DNA of 35,987 nt, from NCBI GenBank assembly GCA_902776645.1, contig CACYQT010000052.1, positions 9,695-45,681 of the forward strand. Reading direction: 5' to 3'. This stretch comes from an uncultured bacterium. Its GTDB lineage: Bacteria; Verrucomicrobiota; Lentisphaeria; Oligosphaerales; Oligosphaeraceae. The notes beneath the pieces are model-generated. The model saw only the letters and a program-made list of their open reading frames with translations. It was not told where the DNA came from and searched no databases. Shown here in pieces: positions 25,660-34,079 of this stretch (position 1 is its first letter; each line of letters starts with the position of its first letter). The position numbers and the translations under genes are program-made.

Positions 25660-28053
25660 CTATTTCTTTATAATCTTCACCGCGACGCTACGGGAGAACG
25701 ACGGCAAGGCCAGTTCGATCACCTTGTTTTCCTTCGCCACCGTCAAATCCTTTGTTTCCAAGAGTTTCCCATTTGACGGAGACCAGAATTCCATGATGTA
25801 TTCGCCGGGCTCCGGAGCCATGACGACCATCTTCTTGCCGTTTTGCTCCGCAATCGCAAGATTCTCCACGTCGGAGAAGAAAAACGCCTTGTCGAAAATG
25901 TAGTACATCAATCGGTCGTTTTTGCGCAACTCACTGGCCTGCAGGCTCGTATTCGGCACGTCAAAGGCCGTGCTCGTCATGCCGCGGCGGTCCTCCTTCT
26001 CGCCGAAAAGGCGGATCGCGTCATAATAATTGTAAAGCTCTTTGTCTTCTATCAACGCGAACCACCAGTACATCGGCAGAATCGTCATTTCGCTGAAGAA
26101 GCCAGTCCACAAACCGATTTCGACCTGCTTCACGAGATTGCTCATGTTGTCCGCGTAGGACGAACCGCCGAATTCCGTGATGACCATCGGCTTCTTCTTC
26201 GCCTTCGCGAAATCGCGGCTGCCGCGCAGCAGATTGATGAGCTGCGCCGTTCCGCCGCCGCTGTAGTAGGCGTCCGTTGTCAGCAGATCCAGTTCAGGCA
26301 CGGCGGAAATCGCCGCGTCGATACGATGGTAGCTGAGCATCCAATGCGTCGTGATGGGATGCTGATAGATGTCGATGCCTTTCAGATAGCCGCCCATTTC
26401 ATGATGCCACGCCGCGATGTCTCCTGTCCGCTGGTAGTAGGAGATGTCCGGCCCTGTCAGATCGACTTCCGTGAACAGCTTCCAGAAGAGGATGTTCGGA
26501 CTGGCGGACCATCTGGCGACCATGTAGTCCGCCAGATTCTTGAACATCTGCTTCGCCTCCGCGTTGGAGAAATATTCTTCGCAGCGCTCCAGAAAGCCGC
26601 CAAGATCCTTGTTGAACGGATTCCGCTTCCATTCCGTGTCGTAGGACATGCCGAACTTGCCATGGTTGTTGATGACGAGAATCAGCTTGATGCCGTTTTC
26701 CTCCGCCAGACGGAGAATGTAGTCAAGCATCCATGCGCGGTATTGGTTGAACTGGCCGACGCCGTGGAAGCCCGGTGCGTCGTTGATCCATTCCAACGCC
26801 AGCCACCATGAGCACATCCAGACCTCCGCCGTGTTGATGCCGTGTTCGCGGTACGTTTTGAACAGTTTTTCATAGACGGAGAGGCCTTGATCCTGCCACG
26901 GCGAATATGGCGCGACTTCATAGTAGCGGTTGTCGAAGGGGCTGCGAACATTCATGCCAAGCCCCCAGTAAAGCGTCCCGTCGTCGTAGGTGAAATACTG
27001 GTTGTTGCTCGGATCGCGATGGACAAAGCCGTGGTAGTCGTCAAAAGCCGGCGTCGCATTGAACGACATTTCAGGCAGTTCCGCCTTTTTGTCATCAATC
27101 GTCAGGCAGATTTTGATTTTGTGCTGTCCGGCCACGCGCGGGCAGTAGCGGATCTTGAAGCATGGTTCGCCATAGGGCATGAGGCATTTCGTCTTGTCCC
27201 ATTCCTCACGGTTGTAAAGGAAGTCTTCGTAATAGAAACCGCTGATGCGTTCGACGCCTGTGCCGTCCTCCTTCGCGTCCGGCCGCGTGATCTCCGCTTC
27301 GATTTTCGTCTTCGCGGGATTGTAGGGCTCCGTCGGCCAGATGTTCAGTCTGAAACTGAATTCTATTCGCCGCCCGACATTCGGAGCAAGCGGCGCATAT
27401 TCGAAATCACGCACTTCCAATGATTTCGGGGCGTCCAGAAACAACAGCCGCACATCCGTCAGGAAGATGCTGCCATCGAAATCCGCCTTCACGCCCGTGT
27501 CCAGTTCAAAACGGACGCCGTATTCCAGCAAATTCTTCACCGTCAACGCGTTCCATGGACGGCGATGACCGAAGCACTCCCATTCCTTCACGGCGTCTTC
27601 ACCGCTGATCGGCACGCGGAAACGGCTTACAGAACCGTTTTTCATCAATGAACCGACCGAACGGCGGACCTGCCGCCAAAGATGGTCGTTGTCTTTCGTG
27701 AAAATCGCCGCCATCGTGCCTTCCGGCAGATTCTCCGGAAACTGGAAGCTGAACTCCAGATGCGTCGCCATGCGCCATGCGCCAAGCGGCCCGGGCAGCG
27801 GCGACACGAATTCACCGTCACCCGGAAACTTCAATGGAAGTACCAGCGCCGCAGGACATTCGCTCACATTTTCAGGATCTTCCGGACGGACCTCCAAAGC
27901 GGACAAGTCAAACTCCTTGCCGCCGTTTTTCCAGACACGGCGCTGCCATGTGCCCGCGCCTTTCGTGAAATCGACCACGGAGACGCCGCCCTCCTGAGCC
28001 CAGACGGCCGCCATCGTGACGATCACCGCCAGAAGATAGATGAGTCTTTTCAT
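25660..28053 (-). CDS. Secreted clan GH-A glycoside hydrolase with N-terminal DUF5060-like domain
   Basis: This 797-residue protein has a signal peptide (MKRLIYLLAVIVTMAAVWAQ). Residues 25-210 look like a carbohydrate-binding beta-sandwich. Residues 212-335 resemble the DUF5060 immunoglobulin-like domain that precedes many GH-A barrels. The TIM barrel spans about 340-690: HGFVHRDPSNNQYFTYDDG opens it, the acid/base is probably Glu529 in WKLFTEVD, and the nucleophile Glu627 in PMVITEFGG, about 100 residues apart as in GH5-like enzymes. A C-terminal beta domain ends the protein. It should cleave beta-linked glycan chains outside the cytoplasm; mannan or cellulose-like substrates are guesses. 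The start at 28053 is supported by the signal peptide and by CAGGA 5 bases upstream. An earlier in-frame ATG at 28152 would read through GC-rich hairpins and is rejected. Confidence 0.86.
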   Translation of the reverse strand: MKRLIYLLAVIVTMAAVWAQEGGVSVVDFTKGAGTWQRRVWKNGGKEFDLSALEVRPEDPENVSECPAALVLPLKFPGDGEFVSPLPGPLGAWRMATHLEFSFQFPENLPEGTMAAIFTKDNDHLWRQVRRSVGSLMKNGSVSRFRVPISGEDAVKEWECFGHRRPWNALTVKNLLEYGVRFELDTGVKADFDGSIFLTDVRLLFLDAPKSLEVRDFEYAPLAPNVGRRIEFSFRLNIWPTEPYNPAKTKIEAEITRPDAKEDGTGVERISGFYYEDFLYNREEWDKTKCLMPYGEPCFKIRYCPRVAGQHKIKICLTIDDKKAELPEMSFNATPAFDDYHGFVHRDPSNNQYFTYDDGTLYWGLGMNVRSPFDNRYYEVAPYSPWQDQGLSVYEKLFKTYREHGINTAEVWMCSWWLALEWINDAPGFHGVGQFNQYRAWMLDYILRLAEENGIKLILVINNHGKFGMSYDTEWKRNPFNKDLGGFLERCEEYFSNAEAKQMFKNLADYMVARWSASPNILFWKLFTEVDLTGPDISYYQRTGDIAAWHHEMGGYLKGIDIYQHPITTHWMLSYHRIDAAISAVPELDLLTTDAYYSGGGTAQLINLLRGSRDFAKAKKKPMVITEFGGSSYADNMSNLVKQVEIGLWTGFFSEMTILPMYWWFALIEDKELYNYYDAIRLFGEKEDRRGMTSTAFDVPNTSLQASELRKNDRLMYYIFDKAFFFSDVENLAIAEQNGKKMVVMAPEPGEYIMEFWSPSNGKLLETKDLTVAKENKVIELALPSFSRSVAVKIIKK

Positions 28054-28070
28054 AAATGTCCTGAAAAAAA

Positions 28071-28150
28071 GTAACGACGGCGTCTCGCCGTTGATGGTAA
28101 GGACGGCGTCCCGCCGTCGGGAGTGGCGGCGGCGATAACGCCGCCGCCAC
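28071..28150. repeat. Three consecutive hairpins between gnd and the GH-A gene
   Basis: Two 26-base tandem copies starting GTAA (28071 and 28097) each hold a perfect hairpin: ACGGCG/CGCCGT (28077-28091) and GACGGCG/CGCCGTC (28102-28118). They are followed by an 11-pair hairpin GTGGCGGCGGC/GCCGCCGCCAC with a 6-base loop (28123-28150), 11 bases after the gnd stop. No U-run follows. They may end or protect the gnd transcript. Confidence 0.75.
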
Positions 28151-28161
28151 ATGTTAACGAA

Positions 28162-29610
28162 TCAGGCGATGTACGTATTGGCGGTCGTGCTGCCGCCATG
28201 GCCCGTCCAGTTCGTGTGGAAGAATTCGCCGCGCGGCTTGTCCACGCGTTCGTATGTATGCGCTCCGAAATAGTCGCGCTGCGCCTGCAGCAGATTCTGC
28301 GGCAGACGGCCGTTGCGATAGCCGTCGAAGTAGCTCAATGCGGCCGTGATGCAAGGCATCGGAACGCCCGTCTGGATGGCGGCGACGGCGACGCGGCGCC
28401 ATGCGGCCTGTGAATCGTCCATGACGGCCTTGAAGAACGGATCCAGCAGCAAGTTCTTGAGTTCAGGATCTTTATCAAAGGCTTCCTTGATCTTGCCGAG
28501 GAAGCGCGAACGGATGATGCAGCCGCCGCGCCACATCAGCGCGATGCCGCCGTAGTTCAACTTCCAGCCGTATTCCTTCGCGGCGGCCATCATCAGCTGG
28601 TAGCCCTGCGCGTAGGAGACGATCTTCGCGGCGTACAACGCCTTGCGCAAATCGGCCACCAACTGCTTCTTGTCGCCCGTGAACGGGACGACGTCGCCTT
28701 TCAGCACGCCGCTGGCCGTGACACGCTCTTCCTTGATGGCGGACAGGCAGCGCGCGAACACCGCCTCGCCGATCAGCGTCAGCGGCATGCCAGCGTCCAA
28801 CGCCGCGATGGCCGTCCATTTGCCCGTGCCCTTCTGGCCTGCCGTATCGAGAATCAGATCGACGACCGCGTTGCCGTCGGCATCCTTGTAGCCAAGGATA
28901 TCCCGCGTGATTTCAATCAGATAGGAGTTCAGTTCGCCTTCGTTCCATTCCGCGAAGACATCGTGCATCTCTTCATTCGTGAAGCCGATGGACTTCATCA
29001 TATGGTACGTCTCGCAGATCAGCTGCATGTCACCGTATTCGATGCCGTTGTGGACCATCTTCACGAAATGGCCCGCGCCGTTTTCGCCGACCCAGTCGCA
29101 GCATGGCTCGCCTTTGTCCGTGTGCGCACAGATCTTCTGGAAGATGTCCTTCACGAGTGGCCATGCGGCGGGGCTGCCGCCAGGCATCATGCTCGGGCCG
29201 ATCAATGCGCCTTCCTCACCGCCGGAAACGCCCGTTCCGATGTACAGAAGACCTTTGGATTCAAGATACTGCGTACGACGCGTCGTGTCCGGGAAATGGC
29301 TGTTGCCGCCGTCGATGATGATGTCGCCGGGCTCCATTTCGGGAATCAGCAGTTCGATGAAATCGTCGACCGGCTGGCCGGCCTTGACCATCAGCATGAC
29401 CTTGTGCGGACGCTTCAGATTGGCGATCAGCTCTTTGATGCTGTGCGCGCCGATGATGTTCTTGCCTTTGCCGCGGCCGTTCACGAAGTCGTCGACTTTG
29501 CTTACGGTACGGTTGAAGCAGGCGACGGTGAATCCCTTGCTCTCCATGTTCAGAATCAGATTTTCACCCATGACGGCAAGACCGATCAGACCGATGTCAG
29601 CTTGTTGCAT
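28162..29610 (-). CDS. gnd: 6-phosphogluconate dehydrogenase, decarboxylating
   Basis: This 482-residue cytoplasmic enzyme of the oxidative pentose phosphate pathway converts 6-phosphogluconate to ribulose 5-phosphate and CO2 with reduction of NADP. The Rossmann motif is GLAVMG at 10-15, followed by NRT at 33-35, which favours NADP. IDGGNSHFPDTTRR (99-112), GVSGGEEGALIGPSMMPGG (127-145) and FVKMVHNGIEYGDMQ with the catalytic pair Lys184 and Glu191 are all intact. The C-terminal HTNWTGHGG is also conserved. AGGAG lies 6 bases before the ATG at 29610. Full length matches the long form of the family. It is bracketed by an octamer array upstream and hairpins downstream, so it may be its own transcript. 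It could serve pentose or NADPH supply from sugars imported nearby. Confidence 0.98.
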   Translation of the reverse strand: MQQADIGLIGLAVMGENLILNMESKGFTVACFNRTVSKVDDFVNGRGKGKNIIGAHSIKELIANLKRPHKVMLMVKAGQPVDDFIELLIPEMEPGDIIIDGGNSHFPDTTRRTQYLESKGLLYIGTGVSGGEEGALIGPSMMPGGSPAAWPLVKDIFQKICAHTDKGEPCCDWVGENGAGHFVKMVHNGIEYGDMQLICETYHMMKSIGFTNEEMHDVFAEWNEGELNSYLIEITRDILGYKDADGNAVVDLILDTAGQKGTGKWTAIAALDAGMPLTLIGEAVFARCLSAIKEERVTASGVLKGDVVPFTGDKKQLVADLRKALYAAKIVSYAQGYQLMMAAAKEYGWKLNYGGIALMWRGGCIIRSRFLGKIKEAFDKDPELKNLLLDPFFKAVMDDSQAAWRRVAVAAIQTGVPMPCITAALSYFDGYRNGRLPQNLLQAQRDYFGAHTYERVDKPRGEFFHTNWTGHGGSTTANTYIA

Positions 29611-29689
29611 TGTTGGCTCCTAATTGTTGTGATGATTTTTTACAAAAATAAAAATGATTTTTTATAATATAAACTATTGTTGGGAAAAT

Positions 29690-29729
29690 CTAGGCTACTA
29701 GAAGTCTAGAATCCTAGAAATCTAGAATT
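29690..29729. repeat. Octamer tandem array, unit CTAGAAnn
   Basis: Five 8-base units begin with CTAG: CTAGGCTA, CTAGAAGT, CTAGAATC, CTAGAAAT and CTAGAATT. The last overlaps the stop codon of the permease at 29728. It lies upstream of gnd. The CTAGA word recurs in the nonamer array at 34080-34132. Confidence 0.9.
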
Positions 29730-30846
29730 ATTGCGTCCGCAGCCGCGGGTCAAGCGCGTCTCGCACGGCGTCGCCGAAGATGTTGGCCGGCAGGACCAGA
29801 CCAAGCATGAAGACGAAGGCGGAGCACAGCTTCCACCAGATGATCGGATCACGCGTCAGTTCTGTTCGCGCGTCGTTGATCATCGAGCCCCACGACACCG
29901 TATCCGCTCCGACGCCGATGCCCAGATAGGTCAGAACGGCCTCGGCCAGAACGCCGCTGGAGAAGCGCAGAACCGCCGTGATGAGAACAAGATGCATGAC
30001 GTTCGGGATGATGTGGCGAAGCAGAATCCGCCATGTGGACGTGCCCATCGCCACGGAGGCTTGCACGAATTCCGCCTCGCGAAGCCGCAGCGTCTCGCCG
30101 CGAAGCAACCGATACAGCCCCGTCCATGAGGCGATTCCCATCGCGACGCACAGCTGCGGCAGCCCCGTACCGAAAATCAGCATGAACGCCGCGATGAACA
30201 GCACCGTCGGAACGGAGCTGAACACCGTACAAATATACTGCAGTGCATCGTCGACGAAGCCGCCCATGTAGCCGGACACGACGCCGCTGAACAGCGCGAA
30301 CGGCACCGCCAGAAGCGTCGTCAGAATGCCGATGACCATGCCCGTGCGGATGCTTTTCAACGCCTGGACGAACACGTCCATGCCGATGCGGTCCGTCCCA
30401 AGCCAGTGCTGTCCAGGGTATTTCAGCTTCGGCTGGACACGATGGACGCCTGTCTCGCCCGTCGCCGTCTCATACATGAACGACACGTCCGCCATCGGCG
30501 CCGAATACGTCTTCTCCTTCTTCTCCGACAACGGCTTGAGCAGATAGTCCAACGCGGAGGCGCCGCGGTCGTAGACGACGGCGCCCGTCTCCGGATTGCG
30601 GCGGATTTCGCCGTTCTCCTCCTTCAACGCTCGCCGCCAGCCGACGCTGTCCGCCAGCGCGATCACGACGTACAGGCAGAACACGAAGAAGCAGATGACG
30701 GCGCCGCGCCGCTGACGCACTTCACGGTATGCAAGCCGCCAGTATTCGCGGCGGCTCAGCCGCCAGCCGATCAACGTCAGAACCGCCAGCAGCAGAACGA
30801 CCAGCAGATTCTGGAACCACCAACTATTCCATATTTCCTTAATCAT
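29728..30846 (-). CDS. ABC transporter permease, OppC/DppC/YejE type
   Basis: This 372-residue inner-membrane protein is one of the two permeases of a peptide-type importer. The binding-protein-dependent transport domain covers about 155-365. It opens with the typical HWLGTDRIGMDVFVQALKSI, and the EAA loop is EAEFVQASVAMGTSTWRILL followed by HIIPN. The C-terminal LDPRLR is also typical. Two features stand out: an extra hydrophobic segment at the N-terminus (FQNLLVVLLLAVLTLIGW) before the usual first helix, and an insert of about 80 residues between the first usual helix and the transport domain. The start is the ATG at 30846 with AGGA 7 bases upstream. It lies 36 bases after the partner permease. 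No ATPase gene is in the window. Confidence 0.92.
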   Translation of the reverse strand: MIKEIWNSWWFQNLLVVLLLAVLTLIGWRLSRREYWRLAYREVRQRRGAVICFFVFCLYVVIALADSVGWRRALKEENGEIRRNPETGAVVYDRGASALDYLLKPLSEKKEKTYSAPMADVSFMYETATGETGVHRVQPKLKYPGQHWLGTDRIGMDVFVQALKSIRTGMVIGILTTLLAVPFALFSGVVSGYMGGFVDDALQYICTVFSSVPTVLFIAAFMLIFGTGLPQLCVAMGIASWTGLYRLLRGETLRLREAEFVQASVAMGTSTWRILLRHIIPNVMHLVLITAVLRFSSGVLAEAVLTYLGIGVGADTVSWGSMINDARTELTRDPIIWWKLCSAFVFMLGLVLPANIFGDAVRDALDPRLRTQ

Positions 30847-30882
30847 GTTCAATTCCTAACCAATATCGTGGTTCCTTCCTGT

Positions 30883-31863
30883 TCATCCAAGCCGTATCCG
30901 CGGATCGACGATTGAGTAGCAGATGTCCGCCAGCAGCAGACCGATGATGTAGAGCACGGAGCCGAGAAACACCATCGCGCGGACGATAGCGAAATCCTGC
31001 GCCCCCAACGCCGTGATCGTGTAGCCGCCGAGCCCCGGAATGCTGAAGAAGTTCTCCAGCAACATGTTGCCCATCATCAGCGTCAGCAGTTGCAACGGGA
31101 CGTTCGTCAGAATCGGAATCATCGCGTTTTTCAAAACATGCAGAAAAAGGATCTGCGATTCGGGCAGGCCTTTGGCCCGCGCCGTCCGCACGTAGTCGCG
31201 ATTGATTTCCTCCAAGAACAGCGTCCTGTACAGACGGACGCCGCCGCCGATGCCACTGACCGTTCCGACCAAGATAGGCAATACGAGGAACTTCCACATG
31301 TCCATTCCCTGCAGGAAACCAGAAACAGGCGTCCACCGCAACAGCTTCGCGAAGAAATACTGCCCCGCGATAATGTAGATCAAGCCGGAAATCGACATCA
31401 ACGCGACGCATAGGAACTGCGTCACCATGTCCGAAACGCTCCCGCGTTTCGTCGCGACGATCATCGCCAGGATGATGTTGATCAACAACGTGGCGAGAAA
31501 GATCGGCGTCGAGACGCACAGCGACGGCAGCGCGCGGCGGCGGATTTCGCCGCCGATGGATTCCTGCGTCATGTCCGAATGGCCGAAATTGCCCCATAGC
31601 ATCGCGAGGCTCTTGCGGAAGAAAATGGTCTTCGTAAGGCATTGCACGCCTTTGGCTTCGCCGTTCCAGAAAAGCGGCACTTCATAGCCGTGCGCCTCCT
31701 TCCAGCGTTCCACCTGTAACGGATCCATGTTCTTCTCGCCCAACGCCTGGCGGGCCATGTCGTCCGGCGTGTTCACCATGAAGAACAGGACGAACACCAG
31801 AATGTTCACGCCGAGCAGCGTCGGAACCACGTACAACAACCTTCGAATGATATATGCAAGCAT
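30883..31863 (-). CDS. ABC transporter permease, OppB/DppB/YejB type
   Basis: This 326-residue inner-membrane protein is the other half of the importer channel. The N-terminus MLAYIIRRLLYVVPTLLGVN is the classic OppB start. The EAA loop is REINRDYVRTARAKGLPESQ-like (NRDYVRTARAKGLPESQILF), followed by LKNAMIPILT, and the C-terminal DPRIRLG is typical. About six membrane helices are expected. The region around residues 45-110 is a periplasmic loop in which the usual short linker is longer than in Opp proteins. AAGGA lies 3-4 bases before the ATG at 31863, a rather short spacing. It lies 13 bases after the stop of the binding protein, so the two are co-transcribed. Ligand unknown: peptides or, in saccharolytic PVC bacteria, possibly oligosaccharides. 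Confidence 0.93.
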   Translation of the reverse strand: MLAYIIRRLLYVVPTLLGVNILVFVLFFMVNTPDDMARQALGEKNMDPLQVERWKEAHGYEVPLFWNGEAKGVQCLTKTIFFRKSLAMLWGNFGHSDMTQESIGGEIRRRALPSLCVSTPIFLATLLINIILAMIVATKRGSVSDMVTQFLCVALMSISGLIYIIAGQYFFAKLLRWTPVSGFLQGMDMWKFLVLPILVGTVSGIGGGVRLYRTLFLEEINRDYVRTARAKGLPESQILFLHVLKNAMIPILTNVPLQLLTLMMGNMLLENFFSIPGLGGYTITALGAQDFAIVRAMVFLGSVLYIIGLLLADICYSIVDPRIRLG

Positions 31864-31876
31864 AAGTCCTTACCCC

Positions 31877-33724
31877 TCAATCCTTTTTCCGCCAGATCAG
31901 CAGCAAACCGCATGCATAGACAACCAATATGCCGATGTAGCCCGGCCACAAAATCGGCTGGTTGTACTTCCGCCTGAACGCATTGCGCGCCTCGGTGTCG
32001 ATGCGCAGGCATTTCTTGAACGTCTTCGCCATGTGGTGCGGCTTGTAGTTCTTCAGCCAGCCATGCGTCAGAACAAGGCTCTTCGGATGGTAGCCCCAGC
32101 AGCATGGCGCATCCTCCTGGATGATGCGCAACGCCTTCTTTATCAACTCCATGCGTTCAGGGCCGTTGTTCATCGACTCCAATTGATGGAACACTTTGTC
32201 GAACTCGGGAGACGAATAATTCGTCTTGTTCGAACCGCCGCCCTGGCTTGCGACGACACCGTTTTCACTAGCGAACAGGAACAGGAAGTTTTCCGGATCG
32301 GGATAGTCCGCCACCCAGCCGGTCATCAGCATCTGCCAGTCGCCTTTGTTCACTTTGTCGCGGAAGCGGTTCAAATCGGTAAGCCGTTCCTCCAGAACGA
32401 TTCCAAGCTTCGACAACTTCTCACGCATCCACAGGAAACCGGTCTTCGACTGCGAACCGGAGCCTGACGCGTCGTAATGCAGGACAAGCGGCTTACCGTC
32501 CGGCCCGACGCCGTTCGGATAACCTGCCTCCACCATCAGCTGCTTTGCACGCTCCACATCCAGACGGACGATTTTCTGCGATTCTTCATCCCATCTGCAA
32601 GTGAACGGATTGACGCCCTCCTTCCCCTCCTGGCAACCGTAAATGCCTGGCGCCAAAATGCTTTGGCTCATGACACCGCGGCCGTTCATGAAGATGTCGA
32701 TGTACTCCTGGTAATCCAGAACAATGGAAATGGCCTGCCGCAACTTCTTCTGCTTCGGATCCATGCCGCCGATTACGGGATCCAGCATGTTGAAGCCAAG
32801 ATAGAAAGATGTCGCGCTGACGGAACTGATCATCTGCATGCCCTTTTCCGCCATTTCAGGCGAAAGCCCCATGTCGCCGTTCGTCTCCATGTTCACGGCG
32901 GCGTCGTACATGTCCGACGGAATGCCGCTCGTGTCATAGTAACCTTGCAGGAATTTAATCCAGACGGGAATCGACTCGCGTTCGAACTGGAATCGTATCT
33001 GTTTGATGAACGGCATCTTCTGGCCTTCGTCGGCCATCAGCCCCGCCGCTTTGTCCTCCGCCGAGCCGTCCCAATGGTAGAAATCGTCGCGGAAATTCGG
33101 ATTCGCCTTCAGCGTCAGGAAGTCGCGCAGATTGCAGTCCGTCATCATGTACGGCCCTGTTCCAATCGGCCAGTTTTTGAACGCAAAACCAGCGTCGACG
33201 ATGGCAGGCTCCGCGAAGAACTCCAACGCCTCGTAGGGGACGGGCGAGAAGAAATGCAGCGACATCCAGTACAACGCCTGCGGGTATTTTCGCGGCATGA
33301 TGACTTTAAACGTCTTGTCGTCAACGATTTCAATGCCTTTCAAAGGGATTTTGCGATAGTCCGGCAGAACGGAATAACGTTCCGGATTCAGGCCGCGTTT
33401 CTGCTGTTCCTCCTCCAGACGTGCGACTTCCGCCTTGATGGCCTCTGAGCATTCGTCCATGCCCGTGATGAAGGAAAGGAACGTGCTGTAGATCGGCGAC
33501 GACAGCCTTGTGTCGCAAAGCCGTGTCAGCGCCACCTTGAAATCCTCCGCCGTCATGATCCGCGAATCCTGCTTCGGGAATGACGCGATGGATTTGATTC
33601 CGGCGATTTCCGATGATTTCACGCCTTTGTAGGAAGGCGTTCCGTCCGCTTCTTTCGCGAAGCACGGATGCGGCTGGTATTTCACGCCTTCCTTCAGATG
33701 GATGACATATTCGACGCGCGTCAC
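31877..33724 (-). CDS. ABC transporter substrate-binding protein family 5, C-terminal part (frameshifted)
   Basis: These 615 codons hold most of an SBP_bac_5 domain, beginning inside domain I (TRVEYVIHLKEGVKYQPHPC) and continuing through GTGPYMMTDCNLRDFLTLKA and MLMTGWVADYPDPENFLFLF, both family hallmarks. The N-terminal 111 residues are in another frame (33721-34056), and the two overlap by 4 bases (GTGA). The GTG at 33724 has no ribosome site and would start mid-fold, so I read this as one 726-residue protein broken by a one-base change. A hydrophobic helix at the C-terminus (YIGILVVYACGLLLIWRKKD) would anchor it in the inner membrane, which is unusual for this family. It lies 13 bases before the OppB-type permease and probably delivers its ligand to it. 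Confidence 0.85.
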   Translation of the reverse strand: MTRVEYVIHLKEGVKYQPHPCFAKEADGTPSYKGVKSSEIAGIKSIASFPKQDSRIMTAEDFKVALTRLCDTRLSSPIYSTFLSFITGMDECSEAIKAEVARLEEEQQKRGLNPERYSVLPDYRKIPLKGIEIVDDKTFKVIMPRKYPQALYWMSLHFFSPVPYEALEFFAEPAIVDAGFAFKNWPIGTGPYMMTDCNLRDFLTLKANPNFRDDFYHWDGSAEDKAAGLMADEGQKMPFIKQIRFQFERESIPVWIKFLQGYYDTSGIPSDMYDAAVNMETNGDMGLSPEMAEKGMQMISSVSATSFYLGFNMLDPVIGGMDPKQKKLRQAISIVLDYQEYIDIFMNGRGVMSQSILAPGIYGCQEGKEGVNPFTCRWDEESQKIVRLDVERAKQLMVEAGYPNGVGPDGKPLVLHYDASGSGSQSKTGFLWMREKLSKLGIVLEERLTDLNRFRDKVNKGDWQMLMTGWVADYPDPENFLFLFASENGVVASQGGGSNKTNYSSPEFDKVFHQLESMNNGPERMELIKKALRIIQEDAPCCWGYHPKSLVLTHGWLKNYKPHHMAKTFKKCLRIDTEARNAFRRKYNQPILWPGYIGILVVYACGLLLIWRKKD

Positions 33725-34056
33725 GGCGGATCGCCCGGCAGAACAGTGCCGTCTTTACTATAATATATAGGTTGCGGCACTTCCGTCGCGAGCATCGGCG
33801 CGAGTTCGTACGGACGCTTCAGATAGTCATAGCAGAACGGCATTTCGACGATGCTGTCCAGCAGTTCGCCTTCATGGACATAATACGAGACCGCCGGATC
33901 GAATGTCTTGAATTCGCTGCTGAAGCTTGTGAAATACGTGTCGTCCTCCGAAATGGAGGCCGGCCACGGGTTGTTCGTGCAGCTTCGCAAAAGAATGCAA
34001 AGCGCCGCCATCACAACCGTCACCGCCACTGTCCAACTGATCTTTGCGTGATTCAT
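33721..34056 (-). CDS. ABC transporter substrate-binding protein family 5, N-terminal part (frameshifted)
   Basis: These 111 residues start with a hydrophobic segment (VAVTVVMAALCILLRSC), which could be a signal anchor or a lipoprotein signal with a poor lipobox (LLRSC). The start of an SBP_bac_5 domain follows: SSEFKTFDPAVSYYVHEGEL and PYELAPMLATEVPQP. The frame stops at a TGA (33721-33723) just where the family continues with a strand that is found in the other frame. One extra base in the short G-run shortly before the stop (near 33732-33736) would restore a continuous protein. Whether this is a true mutation, a sequencing error or recoding cannot be told here. It lies 75 bases after the GH38 gene, with a nonamer array between. 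Confidence 0.78.
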   Translation of the reverse strand: MNHAKISWTVAVTVVMAALCILLRSCTNNPWPASISEDDTYFTSFSSEFKTFDPAVSYYVHEGELLDSIVEMPFCYDYLKRPYELAPMLATEVPQPIYYSKDGTVLPGDPP

Positions 34057-34079
34057 TGTTTTTGGTTTTTATTTTTCTT

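Noticed and set aside
28054..28152. N-terminal extension of the GH-A protein to 28152
   Set aside because: It would encode an Arg-rich stretch from GC-rich hairpins ahead of a perfect signal peptide that starts at 28053.
33721..33724. Programmed ribosomal frameshift in the binding-protein gene
   Set aside because: No slippery heptamer or following stem-loop is visible. A simple one-base deletion or sequencing error is a better explanation.
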